A stretch of 64,000 bases of DNA from Pseudomonas fontis (GTDB taxonomy: Bacteria; Pseudomonadota; Gammaproteobacteria; Pseudomonadales; Pseudomonadaceae). Location of the stretch: the NCBI RefSeq assembly GCF_028656955.1, contig NZ_JAMDGY010000086.1:1-64000 (forward strand). Reading direction: 5' to 3'. The position numbers were made by a program, and so were the translations under genes. This document shows, piece by piece, positions 1-8,328 of the stretch (positions are counted from its first letter, which is position 1; each line of letters starts with the position of its first letter). The notes under the pieces were generated by a model. The model ran no database searches, was not told the origin of the DNA, and worked only from the letters and a program-made list of their open reading frames with translations.

Positions 1-790
1 AATGATCGCCTGGAGGGTGGACGTGGTAATGACCGCCTCAACGGCGGGCAAGGTTCGGACCGCTACGTGTTCAACCTGGGCGATGGCGATGATGTCATCA
101 GTGATGACAATGGCTATGGCTCGGGCACCGATGTGCTGACGTTCGGCGCTGGCATTGCTGCGGCGGACATTACCGCCAGCCGTGCCGGCACCAGCCTGAT
201 CCTGAGCCACGCCAACGGCCAGGACCGCGTCACCTTGCTCAACTGGTTCTACGACACCAGCAACCGCTATCAGCTTGAGCGCATCGAGTTTGCCGACGGT
301 ACGCTGTGGACCAGCGGCCAGCTTACGGCGCCATTCCTCACCCAAAATGGCAGTGAAGGCGACGACGTGATCAGCGGGCTGACGGCGGCGTTCAGCCAGA
401 CACTCAATGGCAATGGCGGCAACGACACGCTGACCGCTGGCAACGGCAATGATCGCCTGGAGGGTGGGCGTGGTAATGACCGCCTCAACGGCGGGCAAGG
501 CTCGGACCGCTACCTGTTCAACCTGGGCGATGGCGATGATGTCATCAGTGATGACAACGGCTATGGCTCGGGCACCGATGTGCTGACGTTTGGCGCTGGC
601 ATTGCTGCGGTGGATATTACCGCCAGCCGTGCCGGCACCAGCCTGGTCCTCAGCCACGCCAACGGCCAGGATCGCGTCACCCTGCTGAACTGGTTTTACG
701 ACACCAGCGACCGCTACCAACTCGAACGCATCGAGTTCGCCGACGGCACCCTCTGGACCAGTGCGCAACTGAGCGCCAAGGTACTGCAGC
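1..790 (+). repeat. Tandem 447-bp coding duplication in the RTX gene
   Basis: The sequence starting at base 1 (aatgatcgcctggagggtgg) recurs at base 448 with only scattered substitutions, and the match continues through the NWFYDT and EFADGTLW modules to about bp 770. The offset of 447 bp is 149 codons, so the frame is kept. A third, much more diverged copy begins near bp 787. Confidence 0.85.
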
Positions 791-1902
791 AAACGGGAAC
801 CACCGGAGATGATGTCATGGTGGGCGTTACTGCAGGCTTTAACCAGTTCATGAGCGGGGGCGATGGCAATGATCGGGTCACCGCAGGTAGCGGCATCGAC
901 CGGCTCGAAGGTGGTGCCGGGGATGACCGCCTGGACGGCGGTACAGGCGCTGACACCCTGGTCGGAGGCGCCGGCAACGACACCTACGTTATCGACAATG
1001 CCGGCGACAGCCTCAGCGAAAACCTCGACGAGGGTATCGACACCGTTGAAAGCAGCCTTACCCATACCCTGAAGGCCCACTTCGAACATCTGCTGTTGAC
1101 TGGTAGTTCGGCGATCAATGGCACGGGTAACGAGCTGGACAACGTACTCACCGGCAATGCCGGCAACAATAGCCTGGTGGGTGGCCTGGGTAATGATCGC
1201 CTTGATGGCAAGGCGGGGGTAGATACCCTGCAGGGTGGTCAGGGCAACGATACCTACGTGGTCGACAGAACCACGGACGTGATCGTTGAAAACCCGGGCG
1301 AGGGCATTGATACGGTGGAATCGAGTGTCACCCTGGTACTGGGTAACCACCTGGAGAACCTCACTTTGCTGGGCAGCACCGCCCTCAATGGCACCGGCAA
1401 TGCACTGGACAATCTGCTCAAGGGCAACAGTGCTGCCAATACCCTGGTTGGCGATGCGGGCAACGACACGCTCGATGGCGGTGCTGGTGCGGATGTGTTG
1501 GCCGGGGGCGGTGGCAACGACACCTACCTGTTCGGCCGGGGCTATGGCAACGATACCCTGGTAGAAAACGACGCCACCCCTGGCAACAGCGACCTCGTCC
1601 AGTTCATGGAGGGCATCAACCGCGACCAGCTCTGGTTCAAGGCGGTTGCAGGGACGCAGAACCTTGAAGTGAGTGTCATCGGCACCAGCGACAAGCTCAC
1701 CCTCAAGGACTGGTACCTGGGCGCAGCCAACCACGTCGAGCAGTTCAAGACGCAGAGCGGCAGTGTCTTGCTCGATAGCCAGGTACAAAACCTGGTGGAC
1801 GCGATGGCCGCGTTCGCGCCACCGCCTGCCGGGCAGACTTCCCTGTCGGCCTCGCAGCGCGCGGCACTTGAGGTGGTGATCGCGGCCAACTGGCAGTCCT
1901 GA
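1..1902 (+). CDS. RTX calcium-binding secreted protein, C-terminal part (5' end outside window)
   Basis: The reading frame is open from the first base, so only the last 633 residues are seen. Glycine/aspartate nonapeptide repeats of the GGxGxDxLx type recur in blocks (around bp 1-60, 415-500, 850-990, 1140-1240 and 1440-1540). Between them lie about 100-residue modules ending in LLNWFYDT and RIEFADGTLW, typical of haemolysin-type calcium-binding proteins. The last module repeats this theme (LTLKDWYLG) before a short hydrophobic/acidic tail, as expected for a C-terminal type I secretion signal. Such proteins fold on calcium outside the cell and act as adhesins, proteases or lipases, but the catalytic or adhesive part is upstream of the window. 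The first 447 bp are followed by a nearly identical copy, so the repeat region has recently duplicated. Confidence 0.9.
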   Translation, partial: NDRLEGGRGNDRLNGGQGSDRYVFNLGDGDDVISDDNGYGSGTDVLTFGAGIAAADITASRAGTSLILSHANGQDRVTLLNWFYDTSNRYQLERIEFADGTLWTSGQLTAPFLTQNGSEGDDVISGLTAAFSQTLNGNGGNDTLTAGNGNDRLEGGRGNDRLNGGQGSDRYLFNLGDGDDVISDDNGYGSGTDVLTFGAGIAAVDITASRAGTSLVLSHANGQDRVTLLNWFYDTSDRYQLERIEFADGTLWTSAQLSAKVLQQTGTTGDDVMVGVTAGFNQFMSGGDGNDRVTAGSGIDRLEGGAGDDRLDGGTGADTLVGGAGNDTYVIDNAGDSLSENLDEGIDTVESSLTHTLKAHFEHLLLTGSSAINGTGNELDNVLTGNAGNNSLVGGLGNDRLDGKAGVDTLQGGQGNDTYVVDRTTDVIVENPGEGIDTVESSVTLVLGNHLENLTLLGSTALNGTGNALDNLLKGNSAANTLVGDAGNDTLDGGAGADVLAGGGGNDTYLFGRGYGNDTLVENDATPGNSDLVQFMEGINRDQLWFKAVAGTQNLEVSVIGTSDKLTLKDWYLGAANHVEQFKTQSGSVLLDSQVQNLVDAMAAFAPPPAGQTSLSASQRAALEVVIAANWQS

Positions 1903-1914
1903 CGGCGCAGCGTC

Positions 1915-1948
1915 CTGCTCACCCGGTTGCCTTACGCCGGGTGGGCAG
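1915..1948 (+). terminator. Hairpin after the RTX gene
   Basis: A 12-bp stem, ctgctcacccgg pairing with ccgggtgggcag (one G-T pair), with a 10-nt loop starts 12 bases after the stop codon. No T tract follows, so it is a weak or Rho-assisted terminator at best. Confidence 0.45.
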
Positions 1949-2121
1949 GTGGCGTTGCCTTGCGGCGGGCCTTGAAACTTCCTGCGACATCAAGCCGCAC
2001 CCGCTGGGCGATGGTTGCTGGAACCCTCGTCCCTGATCGTGACAAAATCCGCGCGTGCTGAAAAACGTTCGTATGAAAGGCCCGACCCTCGAGCCTGACA
2101 CCTTCCCAAAAGGATGGTTAC

Positions 2122-2727
2122 ATGACTGATTTACTGACCCGGCGCCAGGTTATCGCCGGGCTCAGCGTGCTGAGCCTTGGTGCTTTGGCAGGCTGCGACA
2201 GCTCCAGCAAGTTGAACTTCAAGTACGGCAAGGACATGAGCAACGAGATCCTCGGCCGTACCTTCCGCCTTCGCGACGTCAATGGCGACCAGTACAACCT
2301 GTCGAGTTTCCAGGGTTCGATGCCGATGGTGTTCTTCGGCTTCACCCAATGCCCGGCGGTCTGCCCGACCACCTTGGCGCGCGCCGCGCAGATCAAGAAG
2401 CTGATGGGTCGCGACAAGGACTTCCTTCAGGTCATCTTCATCAGCCTGGACCCTGAGCGCGACGAGCCGAAAATGCTCGATGCCTACGTCAAGGCGTTCG
2501 ACCCTTCGTTCGTGGCCTTGTCCGGCACCCTCAAGGAAACCGCGGCCACTGCGAAAGAGTTCGGCGTGTTCTACGAGAAAGTGCCGATGGGTGACAGCTA
2601 CACCGTCTCCCACAGCTCGACCAGTTTCGTCTTCGATTCCCGTGGCGTACTGCGCCTGGGGCTTTCCCATTCCCTGACCGCAAAAGAGTGCGTAGAAGAC
2701 CTACTCACCGTCATGGAGGTTTGCTGA
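2122..2727 (+). CDS. SCO1/SenC family copper-delivery lipoprotein
   Basis: 201 residues. The N-terminus is a lipoprotein signal with lipobox LAGC (Cys25). The thioredoxin-like domain carries the SCO copper motif CPAVCP (Cys77 and Cys81) and a distal His164 in VSHSSTSF, the three ligands used by SCO proteins. SCO proteins deliver copper to, or reduce, the CuA site of cytochrome oxidase at the periplasmic face. The stop overlaps the start of a PCuAC copper chaperone, which in other bacteria works in the same CuA assembly route, so the two are almost certainly translationally coupled. The start ATG follows aaaaggatggtt, a reasonable ribosome site. Confidence 0.93.
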   Translation: MTDLLTRRQVIAGLSVLSLGALAGCDSSSKLNFKYGKDMSNEILGRTFRLRDVNGDQYNLSSFQGSMPMVFFGFTQCPAVCPTTLARAAQIKKLMGRDKDFLQVIFISLDPERDEPKMLDAYVKAFDPSFVALSGTLKETAATAKEFGVFYEKVPMGDSYTVSHSSTSFVFDSRGVLRLGLSHSLTAKECVEDLLTVMEVC

Positions 2728-3224
2728 TGCGTTCCACCCTCGTTAACGCCACTTCGTTCAAGCGCGGCCTGGCTGCCCTGGCCTTGCTCGGCCTGAGCCT
2801 GCCAGCCTTGGCCCAGACCAGCGTCGATGACGCCTGGGTACGGGCAACCGTGCCGGGCCAGCCGTCCACCGGTGCGTTCATGAAGCTCACCGCCAGCACC
2901 GACAGCAAGCTGGTCGGCGTTGCCTCGAACGTCGCCAAGGACGTGCAAGTGCACGAAATGGTGATGAAGGGCGAAGTGATGCACATGGGCCCGGTCGATG
3001 CCGTCGCGTTGCCAGCAGGCAAGACCGTGTCGCTCGATCCGAACGGTTACCACGTGATGCTGATGGGCCTGGTCAAGCAGGTGAAGGAAGGCGAACACGT
3101 GCCGCTGACCCTGATCGTCGAAGATGCCCAGGGCAAGCGTGAGAACATCGAGGTCAATGCGCCGGTCAAGGCGCTGACCACCTCGGGCGAAAGCCACGAC
3201 ATGCACGACCACAAGCACATGTAA
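2727..3224 (+). CDS. PCuAC family periplasmic copper chaperone
   Basis: 165 residues. The start chosen is the ATG at 2727, which overlaps the SCO stop as TGATG; the frame is open further upstream but that part only shadows the SCO gene. A Sec signal peptide ends near LPALAQ. The mature domain has the His/Met copper(I) cluster of the PCuAC family (HEMVMKGEVMHM, then GYHVMLMGL). The tail is His/Met-rich (ESHDMHDHKHM), as in many members, and probably adds a second metal site. Predicted role: bind Cu(I) in the periplasm and pass it, with SCO, to cytochrome oxidase. Confidence 0.93.
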   Translation: MRSTLVNATSFKRGLAALALLGLSLPALAQTSVDDAWVRATVPGQPSTGAFMKLTASTDSKLVGVASNVAKDVQVHEMVMKGEVMHMGPVDAVALPAGKTVSLDPNGYHVMLMGLVKQVKEGEHVPLTLIVEDAQGKRENIEVNAPVKALTTSGESHDMHDHKHM

Positions 3225-3291
3225 TAAACCGCCTTGAGTTGCGCGACCGCCCGGTGGCGCAACCCAAGGTGCAGGGTTGTCAGCGGCGAAC

Positions 3292-4725
3292 CTATTTGGC
3301 TGGCGCGGGTTCGCTGTTACCTGGCAATACCATCTGTGCCGGTGCATGTGCTGCCTTGCCACGGGCAACCACGTAGTACAGCACGCTAGGCACGATCAAC
3401 CCGATGATCCAGGAAATGTCCACGCCACCCAGGTGTTCGACCATCGGCCCGGTATAGAGCTTGGTCGAGATGAACGGCATCTGTACCAGCACACCAACGG
3501 TGTAGACGATGATCCCCGGCATGTTCCAGCGGCCGTAGCGGCCATTCGGATCGGAGAGGGCCGGGACGTCGTAGCGCTCCTTGGTAATGAAGTAGTAGTC
3601 CACCAGGTTGACCGCGCTCCAGGGCACGAAGAAGGTCAGCAGGAACAGGATGAACGACTTGAACGCCATCAGGAACGAATGCTGACCGAGCAAGGCGATC
3701 AGGGTCGAGGTGCCGACAATGGCCAGCACAAAGCACAAGCGTTGGGTGCGGGTGACGTTCATGTGGCCACGAAAGCCGCTGATGATGGTGGCGATGCACA
3801 TGAAGCTGCCGTAGCTGTTGAGCGTCGAGATGGTCACCTTGCCGAAGGCGATGCTGAAGTACAGCAACGCGGCAATCCCGCCAGTGCTGCCCAGGCCGAC
3901 AATGTAGGCCACTTCACGGCCGGCGAACTGGCCGTTGGCAATCGCGGCGGCGAACACGCCGAGCACCATCGATGCCTGTGCCCCCACCACTGAACCCAGC
4001 CCTGCGGCAAGAAAGGTCTTCACCGACGAGGTGTTGCTTGGCAGGTAGCGCGAGTAGTCCGCCACATAGGGGCCGAACGAGATCTGCCAGGATGCCGACA
4101 GCGATACTGCGAGCAGGAACGATGCCCAGCTGAAGTGGCGGTTCTCCAGCAGTACGCTGATGTCGCTGATCACCATCAAGCGAGCGAACAGGTAGACGAA
4201 GGCAATGATGCCCAGCACGCTGGCAATGCGCCCGATGTAGTGGATGACCCGGTAGCCGAACAGCGTCGCCAGGACGATCACGGCGGCGAAGATCAGGATG
4301 CCGGCGCTGTCGCTCACCGACAGCAACTGGCCGATGGCCTGGCCGGACAGCACCGTGCCGGTTGCGGTGAAACCCAGGTACATCAGGCACACCAGCGCAA
4401 TCGGGATCGCCGCACCATAGACGCCGAACTGCACCCGGCTGGAAATCATTTGCGGCAGGCCCAGTTTCGGACCCTGGGCGGCATGCAGGGCCATGACGGC
4501 ACCGCCGATCAGTTGTCCGAGCAACAAGCCGATCAGCGACCAGAACACATCGCCGCCGAGCACCACGGCAAGGGCACCGGTGACAATCGCCGTAATCTGC
4601 AGATTGGCACCGAGCCAAAGGGTGAATTGGCTGTAGAGCCGTCCGTGGCGTTCGTTTTCCGGGATGTAGTCGATCGAGCGGCGCTCGATCAAAGGCTTGC
4701 TGCGCTGCACGCTGGCCTGGGTCAT
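3292..4725 (-). CDS. NCS1 family nucleobase/cytosine-type permease
   Basis: 477 residues from the ATG at 4725; the frame stays open for hundreds more codons opposite the next gene, but that part has no transporter-like sequence and is a shadow. About twelve hydrophobic segments follow a soluble N-terminus containing SIDYIPENERHG, and the segment FGPYVADYSRYLP is typical of the NCS1 (cytosine/purine/hydantoin/thiamine) symporters. It lies divergently to the DapF-like gene, 174 bp away, with a shared palindromic operator candidate between them, so the two probably act on one substrate or pathway. The substrate cannot be told from sequence: nucleobase, hydantoin or similar nitrogen compound are all possible. 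Confidence 0.88.
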   Translation of the reverse strand: MTQASVQRSKPLIERRSIDYIPENERHGRLYSQFTLWLGANLQITAIVTGALAVVLGGDVFWSLIGLLLGQLIGGAVMALHAAQGPKLGLPQMISSRVQFGVYGAAIPIALVCLMYLGFTATGTVLSGQAIGQLLSVSDSAGILIFAAVIVLATLFGYRVIHYIGRIASVLGIIAFVYLFARLMVISDISVLLENRHFSWASFLLAVSLSASWQISFGPYVADYSRYLPSNTSSVKTFLAAGLGSVVGAQASMVLGVFAAAIANGQFAGREVAYIVGLGSTGGIAALLYFSIAFGKVTISTLNSYGSFMCIATIISGFRGHMNVTRTQRLCFVLAIVGTSTLIALLGQHSFLMAFKSFILFLLTFFVPWSAVNLVDYYFITKERYDVPALSDPNGRYGRWNMPGIIVYTVGVLVQMPFISTKLYTGPMVEHLGGVDISWIIGLIVPSVLYYVVARGKAAHAPAQMVLPGNSEPAPAK

Positions 4726-4805
4726 TGCTCTGGATCTCCGCCTGTGTTGTTTTTGTCGCGAAGTGATCGGGCATGGCTTGGGTTGCCATGGCGCTGATGT
4801 GATCA

Positions 4806-4815
4806 TGTATATACA
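4806..4815. promoter_or_regulatory. TGTA-N2-TACA palindrome, GntR/HutC-type operator candidate
   Basis: The perfect 10-bp palindrome tgtatataca lies between the divergent NCS1 permease and DapF-like genes. TGTA-N2-TACA is the half-site arrangement I know for the GntR-family histidine-utilisation repressor HutC and relatives. No GntR gene is adjacent, so the regulator would act in trans. A 10-bp palindrome can occur by chance; its position is the main support. Confidence 0.45.
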
Positions 4816-4899
4816 ACTGCGGTCAAGTGAAGCCTGATGGGTGTTCAGATGGGCGGGCTTGTGCGCACAATGCAGTGAAATCGAAGGGAGACGTAACCC

Positions 4900-5694
4900 A
4901 TGCATTTCATCAAATATCACGCCGCTGGCAATGATTACCTGGTGTACAGCAGCCAGAGCCCGTTTGAACTCAATGCGGCGCAGATCACCCGGGTGTGCGA
5001 GCGTCATCAGGGTTTGGGGGCGGATGGCATCCTGGTGCCTTCCTTCGATCCCGAGCATCTGGCGGTGACGATCTACAACGTCGATGGCTCGCAAGCGGAA
5101 AAGAGCGGCAATGGGCTGCGCATCCTGGCGCGCCACTTGTGGGACCAAGGGCATGTGACGGAGCAGCCGTTCAAGGTGCACACGGCAGGAGGGGAGGTGA
5201 CCTGCCAGGTGCTGGAGAAGGGGGCTCGGGTATCCATCGAGATGGGCCAGGCGCAGTTCAATGTGCCAGAGCCTTTCGCGGTTACCCTGGAGGGGCAGGC
5301 GCTGGAACTGCACCCGGTGTCGATGGGCAATCCGCATTGCGTGGTGTTTGTCGAGCAGCCAAGCGAGGCATTGGCGCGGGTGCTGGGGCCGCAGATTGAG
5401 CGGCTTGCGCAGTTCCCCAAGCGCACCAACGTGCAGTTTGTCCGGGTGCTCGACCGCAGCAATCTGCTGGTGCAGATCTGGGAGCGGGGAGTAGGTTACA
5501 CCTTGTCTTCCGGTACCAGCAGTTGTGCAGCGGCAGCAGTGGCAAGGCGTCTGGGGTTGGTAGAGAGGGACGTGGCGGTGCATATGCCGGGCGGAACGAT
5601 TGAGATCACCTTGAGCGACACCTTTGATGTGCTGATGCAGGGGCCGGTGTGTCGGGTGGCGAGCATGGCGCTGGATAAGGAATGCTTTGCCTGA
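4900..5694 (+). CDS. DapF-fold protein lacking both catalytic cysteines
   Basis: 264 residues, the length of diaminopimelate epimerase, and clearly that fold: N-terminal FIKYHAAGNDYLVY, middle MGNPHCVVFV, and the two symmetric active-site loops. DapF racemises meso-DAP with two cysteines, one in a DGSxxxxCGNGxR loop and one in a G-x-x-x-CGTGAC loop. Here the first loop reads DGSQAEKSGNGLR (Ser69, codon agc) and the second reads YTLSSGTSSCAA (Ser204, codon tcc at 5509), so both catalytic cysteines are serine. It is therefore unlikely to be the housekeeping epimerase. In the related proline racemase superfamily, Cys to Ser/Thr changes go with dehydratase or altered epimerase activity, so a new reaction on an amino-acid-like substrate is possible. 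Divergent from an NCS1 permease. Confidence 0.85.
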   Translation: MHFIKYHAAGNDYLVYSSQSPFELNAAQITRVCERHQGLGADGILVPSFDPEHLAVTIYNVDGSQAEKSGNGLRILARHLWDQGHVTEQPFKVHTAGGEVTCQVLEKGARVSIEMGQAQFNVPEPFAVTLEGQALELHPVSMGNPHCVVFVEQPSEALARVLGPQIERLAQFPKRTNVQFVRVLDRSNLLVQIWERGVGYTLSSGTSSCAAAAVARRLGLVERDVAVHMPGGTIEITLSDTFDVLMQGPVCRVASMALDKECFA

Positions 5695-5702
5695 TTTGAG
5701 GG

Positions 5703-5778
5703 CCCCATCGCGGGACTAGCCCGCTCCCACAGGGGCAGGTGAAATATCTGTGGGAGCGGGCTAGTCCCGCGATAGGGG
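5703..5778. repeat. REP pair (variant tcgcgggactagcccgctccc)
   Basis: Two inverted copies of the REP unit face each other around a short spacer (catcgcgggactagcccgct ... ctgtgggagcgggctag). This fits the palindromic REP elements of putida/fluorescens pseudomonads. It lies just after the DapF-like stop and could stabilise the 3' end. Confidence 0.9.
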
Positions 5779-5875
5779 CGCCGCCTATCTACAACCCCAG
5801 GTCGTAGCCAATCCCCACACCAAGGCCTTGCAGGGTTATGCTATTTCGGAATATTACAAATTGTGAGACTGCATA

Positions 5876-6760
5876 ATGCCGATCAAGGACCTGCTACTGG
5901 CGCTGGTGGTGATCATCGTCTGGGGCCTTAACTTCGTGGTGATCAAGGTGGGCCTCGATGGCTTGCCGCCGATGTTGCTCGGCGCCCTGCGTTTTGCCCT
6001 GGTGGCGTTCCCCGCCGTGTTGCTGGTCAAACGGCCCAACCTGCCGTGGCGTTGGCTGATCGCCTATGGCGGGACGATTTCCCTTGGCCAGTTCGCCTTT
6101 CTCTTCCAAGCCATGGGCAATGGCATGCCGCCGGGCCTGGCCTCGCTGGTGTTGCAGTCCCAGGCGTTCTTCACCCTGTTCTTCGCTGCGATGTTCCTGG
6201 GTGAGCGCCTGCGCGCTGCCAGCCTGATCGGCCTGGCGGTCGCCGCTGGCGGCTTGGCGTTGATTGGCAGTGAAAACGGCAGCCACGTGCCGTTCTTCGC
6301 GTTGTTGCTCACCCTGTGCGCCGCCGCCTGCTGGGCGATGGGCAACATCATCACCCGGCGCTTCGGCAATATCGACCTGGTCGCGCTGGTGATCTGGGGT
6401 GGGTTGATTCCGCCTTTGCCCTTCTTTGCGCTGTCCTGGTTTCTCGAAGGGCCGGCACTGATTGAATCGTCGCTGCGCAACATCAGCCTCAACTCGATCC
6501 TGTCGCTGATCTACCTGGCGTTCGTTGCCACCATGCTGGGCTACAGCCTGTGGAGCAGGCTGCTGTCGCGCTACCCGGCCGGTAAAGTCGCGCCGTTCTC
6601 GTTGTTGGTGCCGGTGGTGGGCCTGAGTTCGTCGGCGCTGCTGCTCGATGAGCGGCTTAGCGCAGTGCAATGCTGGGGTGGGCTGCTGGTGATGCTCGGG
6701 CTGCTGATCAACGTGTTCGGCCCGCGCATACGCCAACGCCTGCTTGCGGCGCTGGCTTGA
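5876..6760 (+). CDS. EamA/DMT family inner-membrane exporter
   Basis: 294 residues with ten hydrophobic segments arranged as two EamA repeats: the first starts DLLLALVVIIVWGLNFVVIK and the second begins near LTLCAAACWAMGNIITRR. The WGLNFVV start and the LGERL and LLDERLS motifs before the last helices are typical of the drug/metabolite transporters related to E. coli EamA, which exports cysteine and O-acetylserine. The substrate here is unknown. A REP pair separates it from the DapF-like gene, so it probably has its own promoter. Confidence 0.9.
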   Translation: MPIKDLLLALVVIIVWGLNFVVIKVGLDGLPPMLLGALRFALVAFPAVLLVKRPNLPWRWLIAYGGTISLGQFAFLFQAMGNGMPPGLASLVLQSQAFFTLFFAAMFLGERLRAASLIGLAVAAGGLALIGSENGSHVPFFALLLTLCAAACWAMGNIITRRFGNIDLVALVIWGGLIPPLPFFALSWFLEGPALIESSLRNISLNSILSLIYLAFVATMLGYSLWSRLLSRYPAGKVAPFSLLVPVVGLSSSALLLDERLSAVQCWGGLLVMLGLLINVFGPRIRQRLLAALA

Positions 6761-6793
6761 GGTAACATCGCGCTCTTTGCGCAGGAGAACGCG

Positions 6794-7114
6794 ATGATCA
6801 CCACCACTACAGGCACCGTCGAGGGCCGTGAAATTGTCGCTTACCTGGACATCGTCGGTGGCGAATCGGTGCAGGGCGTGAACGTCGTGCGCGATATCTT
6901 CGCCAGCTTTCGTGACTTTTTCGGCGGCCGTTCGCAAACCCTGGAAAGCGCCCTGAAACAGGCGCGTATGCAGGCTACGGATGAGATCAAGGCGCGCGCC
7001 CGCAGCTTGCAAGCCGATGCCATCGTCGGGCTGGATTTTGAAATCAGCATGCCGTCGGCCCGTGGCGGCATGGTCGTGGTGTTTGCGACAGGCACCGCCG
7101 TCAAGCTCAAGTAA
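6794..7114 (+). CDS. YbjQ family (UPF0145) heavy-metal-binding-domain protein
   Basis: 106 residues matching the YbjQ family in length and layout: N-terminal ITTTTGTVEGREIVAYLDIV, central FFGGRSQTLESALKQAR, then DAIVGLDFEIS and a C-terminal beta region. Members form pentamers; their function is not established. It starts 33 bp after the EamA stop with ribosome site caggagaacgcg and ends in a strong terminator, so it may be cotranscribed with the exporter. Confidence 0.9.
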   Translation: MITTTTGTVEGREIVAYLDIVGGESVQGVNVVRDIFASFRDFFGGRSQTLESALKQARMQATDEIKARARSLQADAIVGLDFEISMPSARGGMVVVFATGTAVKLK

Positions 7115-7133
7115 CCCGCTGCATCCCCCTCTG

Positions 7134-7165
7134 AAAGCCCGGCCATTGGTCGGGCTTTTGCTTTT
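7134..7165 (+). terminator. Rho-independent terminator after the ybjQ-like gene
   Basis: Stem aaagcccggcc / ggtcgggcttt with a 3-nt loop, followed by ttgctttt. Confidence 0.85.
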
Positions 7166-7275
7166 GTGACCGGGCAGTCTTCAAATGCCCGGCTAGTCTG
7201 TGAAGCATTGAGGTCGATATTTTCCAGGTAATCGTTTGATGGCCGGTATCGATCGTTTGCAGAGGGGAGCAGTAC

Positions 7276-7491
7276 ATGAAGGACACCGACTTCGAGATCG
7301 ATGGCGACGAATTTCCCATCAACAGCGAGTTGAGCTGCGGTCAGTCGACATTCTGCCTGGGGCAGACCCACATGACCTTCGAGGATGCCGCGCAGACACT
7401 CGAATACAAGGCGTTGGTGGGCAACAAGCCCGGCCGCTTCCTGCCCAAGCCATTTGCGCAGAAAACCCTGAGAACGCCGCGCTTCAGCTGA
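7276..7491 (+). CDS. Small acidic hypothetical protein
   Basis: 71 residues, preceded by ribosome site agaggggagcagtac. The N-terminus is acidic (MKDTDFEIDGDEFPIN), followed by SCGQSTFCLGQTHMTFEDA; no known domain is recognised. It lies between a terminator and another small gene and looks like an independent short gene, though its C-terminus is basic and unusual. No function can be assigned. Confidence 0.5.
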   Translation: MKDTDFEIDGDEFPINSELSCGQSTFCLGQTHMTFEDAAQTLEYKALVGNKPGRFLPKPFAQKTLRTPRFS

Positions 7492-7628
7492 CCAATGGCA
7501 GGGCGATAGTGCCGTTTTATGCCGCTTTGTTGACCCGGCTCAACATCTGGTCGCACCCGGCTGGAGGGTGTGGCCGATCTATGCCTTACTGGGTTGGCAA
7601 TTCATCAGTGCATCACAGGAGTAACGCA

Positions 7629-7931
7629 ATGCGCATCAGGGAAGAGACTTACTGGAACTGGGCAGACTCTCAACTGCACAGCCGCTGTCACGATGAGCAA
7701 CTCTGCGACGGCACCAGTATCGACGTGCAGGTACGCCTTTCGCGCACCGGTGCGACCCAGCTGTTTCTCGGTTTGTACGCACGCCATGGCAAGGCGTTGA
7801 TCGAGGAGTATTACCCGTCGCGCCCAGGCGAAACCATGAGCCGTTCGCTGGTCTGGGGCGTTGATCGGGCAAGGGCCCTGGCCATCGGCGCCTTGCCGCT
7901 GGAGCCAACCCAGGTACTGCGCCGGGCCTGA
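7629..7931 (+). CDS. Conserved small hypothetical protein
   Basis: 100 residues from the ATG at 7629, which has a good ribosome site (caggagtaacgca); the frame is open farther upstream but without a better start. The protein begins MRIREETYWNWADSQLH and contains a beta-rich middle (GTSIDVQVRLSRTGATQLFL) and the segment YYPSRPGETMSRSLVWG. I do not recognise a named domain. It ends before a bidirectional terminator facing the next, convergent gene. Confidence 0.6.
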   Translation: MRIREETYWNWADSQLHSRCHDEQLCDGTSIDVQVRLSRTGATQLFLGLYARHGKALIEEYYPSRPGETMSRSLVWGVDRARALAIGALPLEPTQVLRRA

Positions 7932-7947
7932 ACCTACTATCGCGAAA

Positions 7948-7980
7948 TGAAAAAAGCCCAGCCTTTTCGGGCTGGGCTTC
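7948..7980. terminator. Bidirectional terminator
   Basis: Stem aagcccagcc / ggctgggctt with loop ttttcg between convergent genes; an A-run on the left serves the minus strand. Confidence 0.85.
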
Positions 7981-7995
7981 AAAGATGTTGGCGAC

Positions 7996-8328
7996 TCAGC
8001 TGAGGCGGTCGATGACCTTCACGCCCGACTCGTTGCGCAGGTCTGGCCACTGCGCTTGCAGGGTTTGCAGCACCTGGCCGACGAAAGCGGTGTCAGCGGC
8101 GGCCTTCTTGCCGACATAGCCATGGCCACGGCGGTACATCTTCAGGCGGGCACGCATGTTCGGCGTGCGCTGTTCGAATTCTTCTTCGGCCGTGAACGGC
8201 GCCAGCGTGTCGATATGGACTTCGCCCGATGTGCAGACCCAGAGAATGTGGCTGTCGAGGCTGTCCTTGCGCGCGGCGAACAGTTGAGCCAATTCGTTGA
8301 TGGTCGGTTGGTTGTTCAAGTTCATCAT
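7996..8328 (-). CDS. Conserved hypothetical protein
   Basis: 110 residues (109 if the second Met is used). It reads MNLNNQPTINELAQLFAARK, then SHILWVCTSGEVHIDTL, then NMRARLKMYRRGHGYVGKKAA and ends in a short helix. It is a soluble, mixed alpha/beta protein without signal peptide or membrane segment. I do not recognise its family. It is convergent with the preceding gene across a terminator and has a long, hairpin-rich upstream region (8329-8777), so its expression may be regulated. Confidence 0.65.
   Translation of the reverse strand: MMNLNNQPTINELAQLFAARKDSLDSHILWVCTSGEVHIDTLAPFTAEEEFEQRTPNMRARLKMYRRGHGYVGKKAAADTAFVGQVLQTLQAQWPDLRNESGVKVIDRLS

Noticed and set aside
4726..5583. N-terminal extension of the NCS1 permease frame across the DapF-like gene
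   Set aside because: The extension has no transporter or domain similarity and lies opposite a clear gene; the ATG at 4725 is the natural start.
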